64,000 nt of DNA. Origin: Setophaga petechia (Eukaryota > Chordata > Aves > Passeriformes > Parulidae). This document shows, piece by piece, positions 62,812 to 64,000 of the stretch (position 1 is its first letter; every line of letters begins with the position of its first letter). Location: positions 62,648,930 to 62,712,929 of the forward strand of contig JANCRA010000001.1 of the NCBI GenBank assembly GCA_024362935.1, written 5' to 3'. A program made the translations under genes and the position numbers. Below the pieces are notes generated by a model that did no database searches, was not told where the DNA came from, and saw nothing but the letters and a program-made list of their open reading frames with translations.

Positions 62812-64000
62812 CCTTGGACTTGGACTTTTTGCTCTTTCTGTGCTGATTATTTCCTCTTCCACTGCCAAATTGTCTTAATTTAGCTAAGTTATTATCAGGA
62901 AAAAGCTTCCCTGAGATTATTAACAGCTATTTGCCCAGGTAATCTGTTTTTCAGGTTAGTGGTTAGGGAAATTGTATCCTGCTGTGTCCAAGCAGCTTCT
63001 GTTAGTTTTTAAAACTGAATATTTCTACCTCAGCTTTTGGCCAAGGTCACTATTTCATGCTACATGAGTCATTTAGATACTACCATAGGTCACCTAGAAT
63101 TTACTAACTGGGGGCAGCAGCACTCCAAAGGGTCTGTGAGAGGAGCTCTGAGCACTGGATTATGGTCTAAGGGGACGGAGAGCTAATCCTGCCATAAACA
63201 AGAAGTCAATCTGTGGACAATGTCCTGCAATTAGTTGGCACGATTAGCCATAAAAACAGTTCACAGAGGGCTCACATGGCTTCTGTGATGGACATGCACA
63301 TTGCCTGTGACACAGAGAGGATGTCTAATGTATATCCATGAGAGCTGCAGGGTGGGACAGCTCAAGAACAGCTTTGCAACAATTTCTGTGGGTTCCATGA
63401 GTGTCTTGTGGCCCTACTGCAGCTGCACCTAGGCCAGGCTAGAGAGATCCAGGGGGTTTCTGCTGTGCATGGGATGCCCACGCTGGGCAAGTCCTCAGGC
63501 ACACATTAGCACAGATGCAGCCAAAGTTGTCTGTTTTTAAGGAAGAGATTCCTGAAAACACAAGAGGGTCCTGTGAATGGTCAGACTGGGGAGTTTCCTT
63601 CATGTGTGAAATCAGAGATTTGGAACCCCCAGTTATAAAGCTTCAAATCCAGAGGAGGCTAAATGTTGAAGCAACCCTATTTAATTTTAGCTGAGTATTG
63701 GCTTCTTTCCTCACCAACTTGCCAGCAAAACTGCAGGGTAATTTTCTGTTTATCTTAAAGGCACCAGCCAAACCCAGACTGAACTTCCCTCGTGCAGAGG
63801 AGAAAGGCTGCTGATCAAAGGCCAAATTTGAATATGATTATTTTCCTCTTATGGTTGAGTGGTACTAATCATGTAGACTGTAGTTATGGGGAAGAAAAAA
63901 AAAAACCCAGAGAGACCTAAATTTGTTCTTAGTCAATTATTTTCCAAACCAAGGGTTTCTCTTTGCTTTATAGTGACAGTAAAGATGGCACAGTGGAAAG
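62812..64000. other. Unique DNA to the window end
   Basis: Nothing recognised. An A run of 11 bases lies at about 63895-63905. Frames are at most 60 codons. Confidence 0.55.

Overview
The window looks like gene-poor nuclear DNA of a songbird (passerine). The evidence is its repeats. Eleven 5'-truncated CR1 LINE fragments carry the avian CR1 3' end (GGTTGGACTAGATGATCT, then a CCTTCCAACCC...ATTCTGTGATTC tail). Two LTRs resemble families I know from zebra finch and other passerines. There are no mammalian L1 or Alu-type repeats, few microsatellites and no CpG island. I found no bacterial-type operon, CRISPR array, or confident tRNA or rRNA gene.

Layout. The first ~335 bases hold a promoter-bearing dispersed repeat that recurs near the right end (about 62539-62811). 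Across a 122-base core the two copies differ at one position. Between them, CR1 fragments lie at about 3.4, 9.7, 16.1, 21.1, 22.1, 30.6, 32.3, 34.3, 43.6, 46.9 and 56.8 kb, nine on + and two on -. An ERVL-like solo LTR lies on the minus strand at 44228-44591. A complete ERVK-like solo LTR lies on the plus strand at 49744-50390, with 8-base inverted ends and a perfect 6-base target-site duplication. The rest is mostly unique AT-rich sequence with short homopolymers and a few low-complexity patches.

Coding content. No gene can be called with confidence. The long open frames are scattered, recognise no family by eye, and several lie antisense to CR1 or inside an LTR. Two minus-strand segments are weak exon candidates: 3083-3349 (Pro/Ser/Ala-rich frame with preserved CpGs) and 40406-40567 (162 bases between possible splice sites, four cysteines). 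If either is real, the window lies inside or beside a minus-strand gene with very long introns; the mostly plus-strand CR1 orientation is compatible with that but does not prove it.

I found no convincing new biological system. The best leads are the bracketing near-identical repeat core, the clean solo LTR, a palindrome cluster at 41770-41831 and the two exon candidates.
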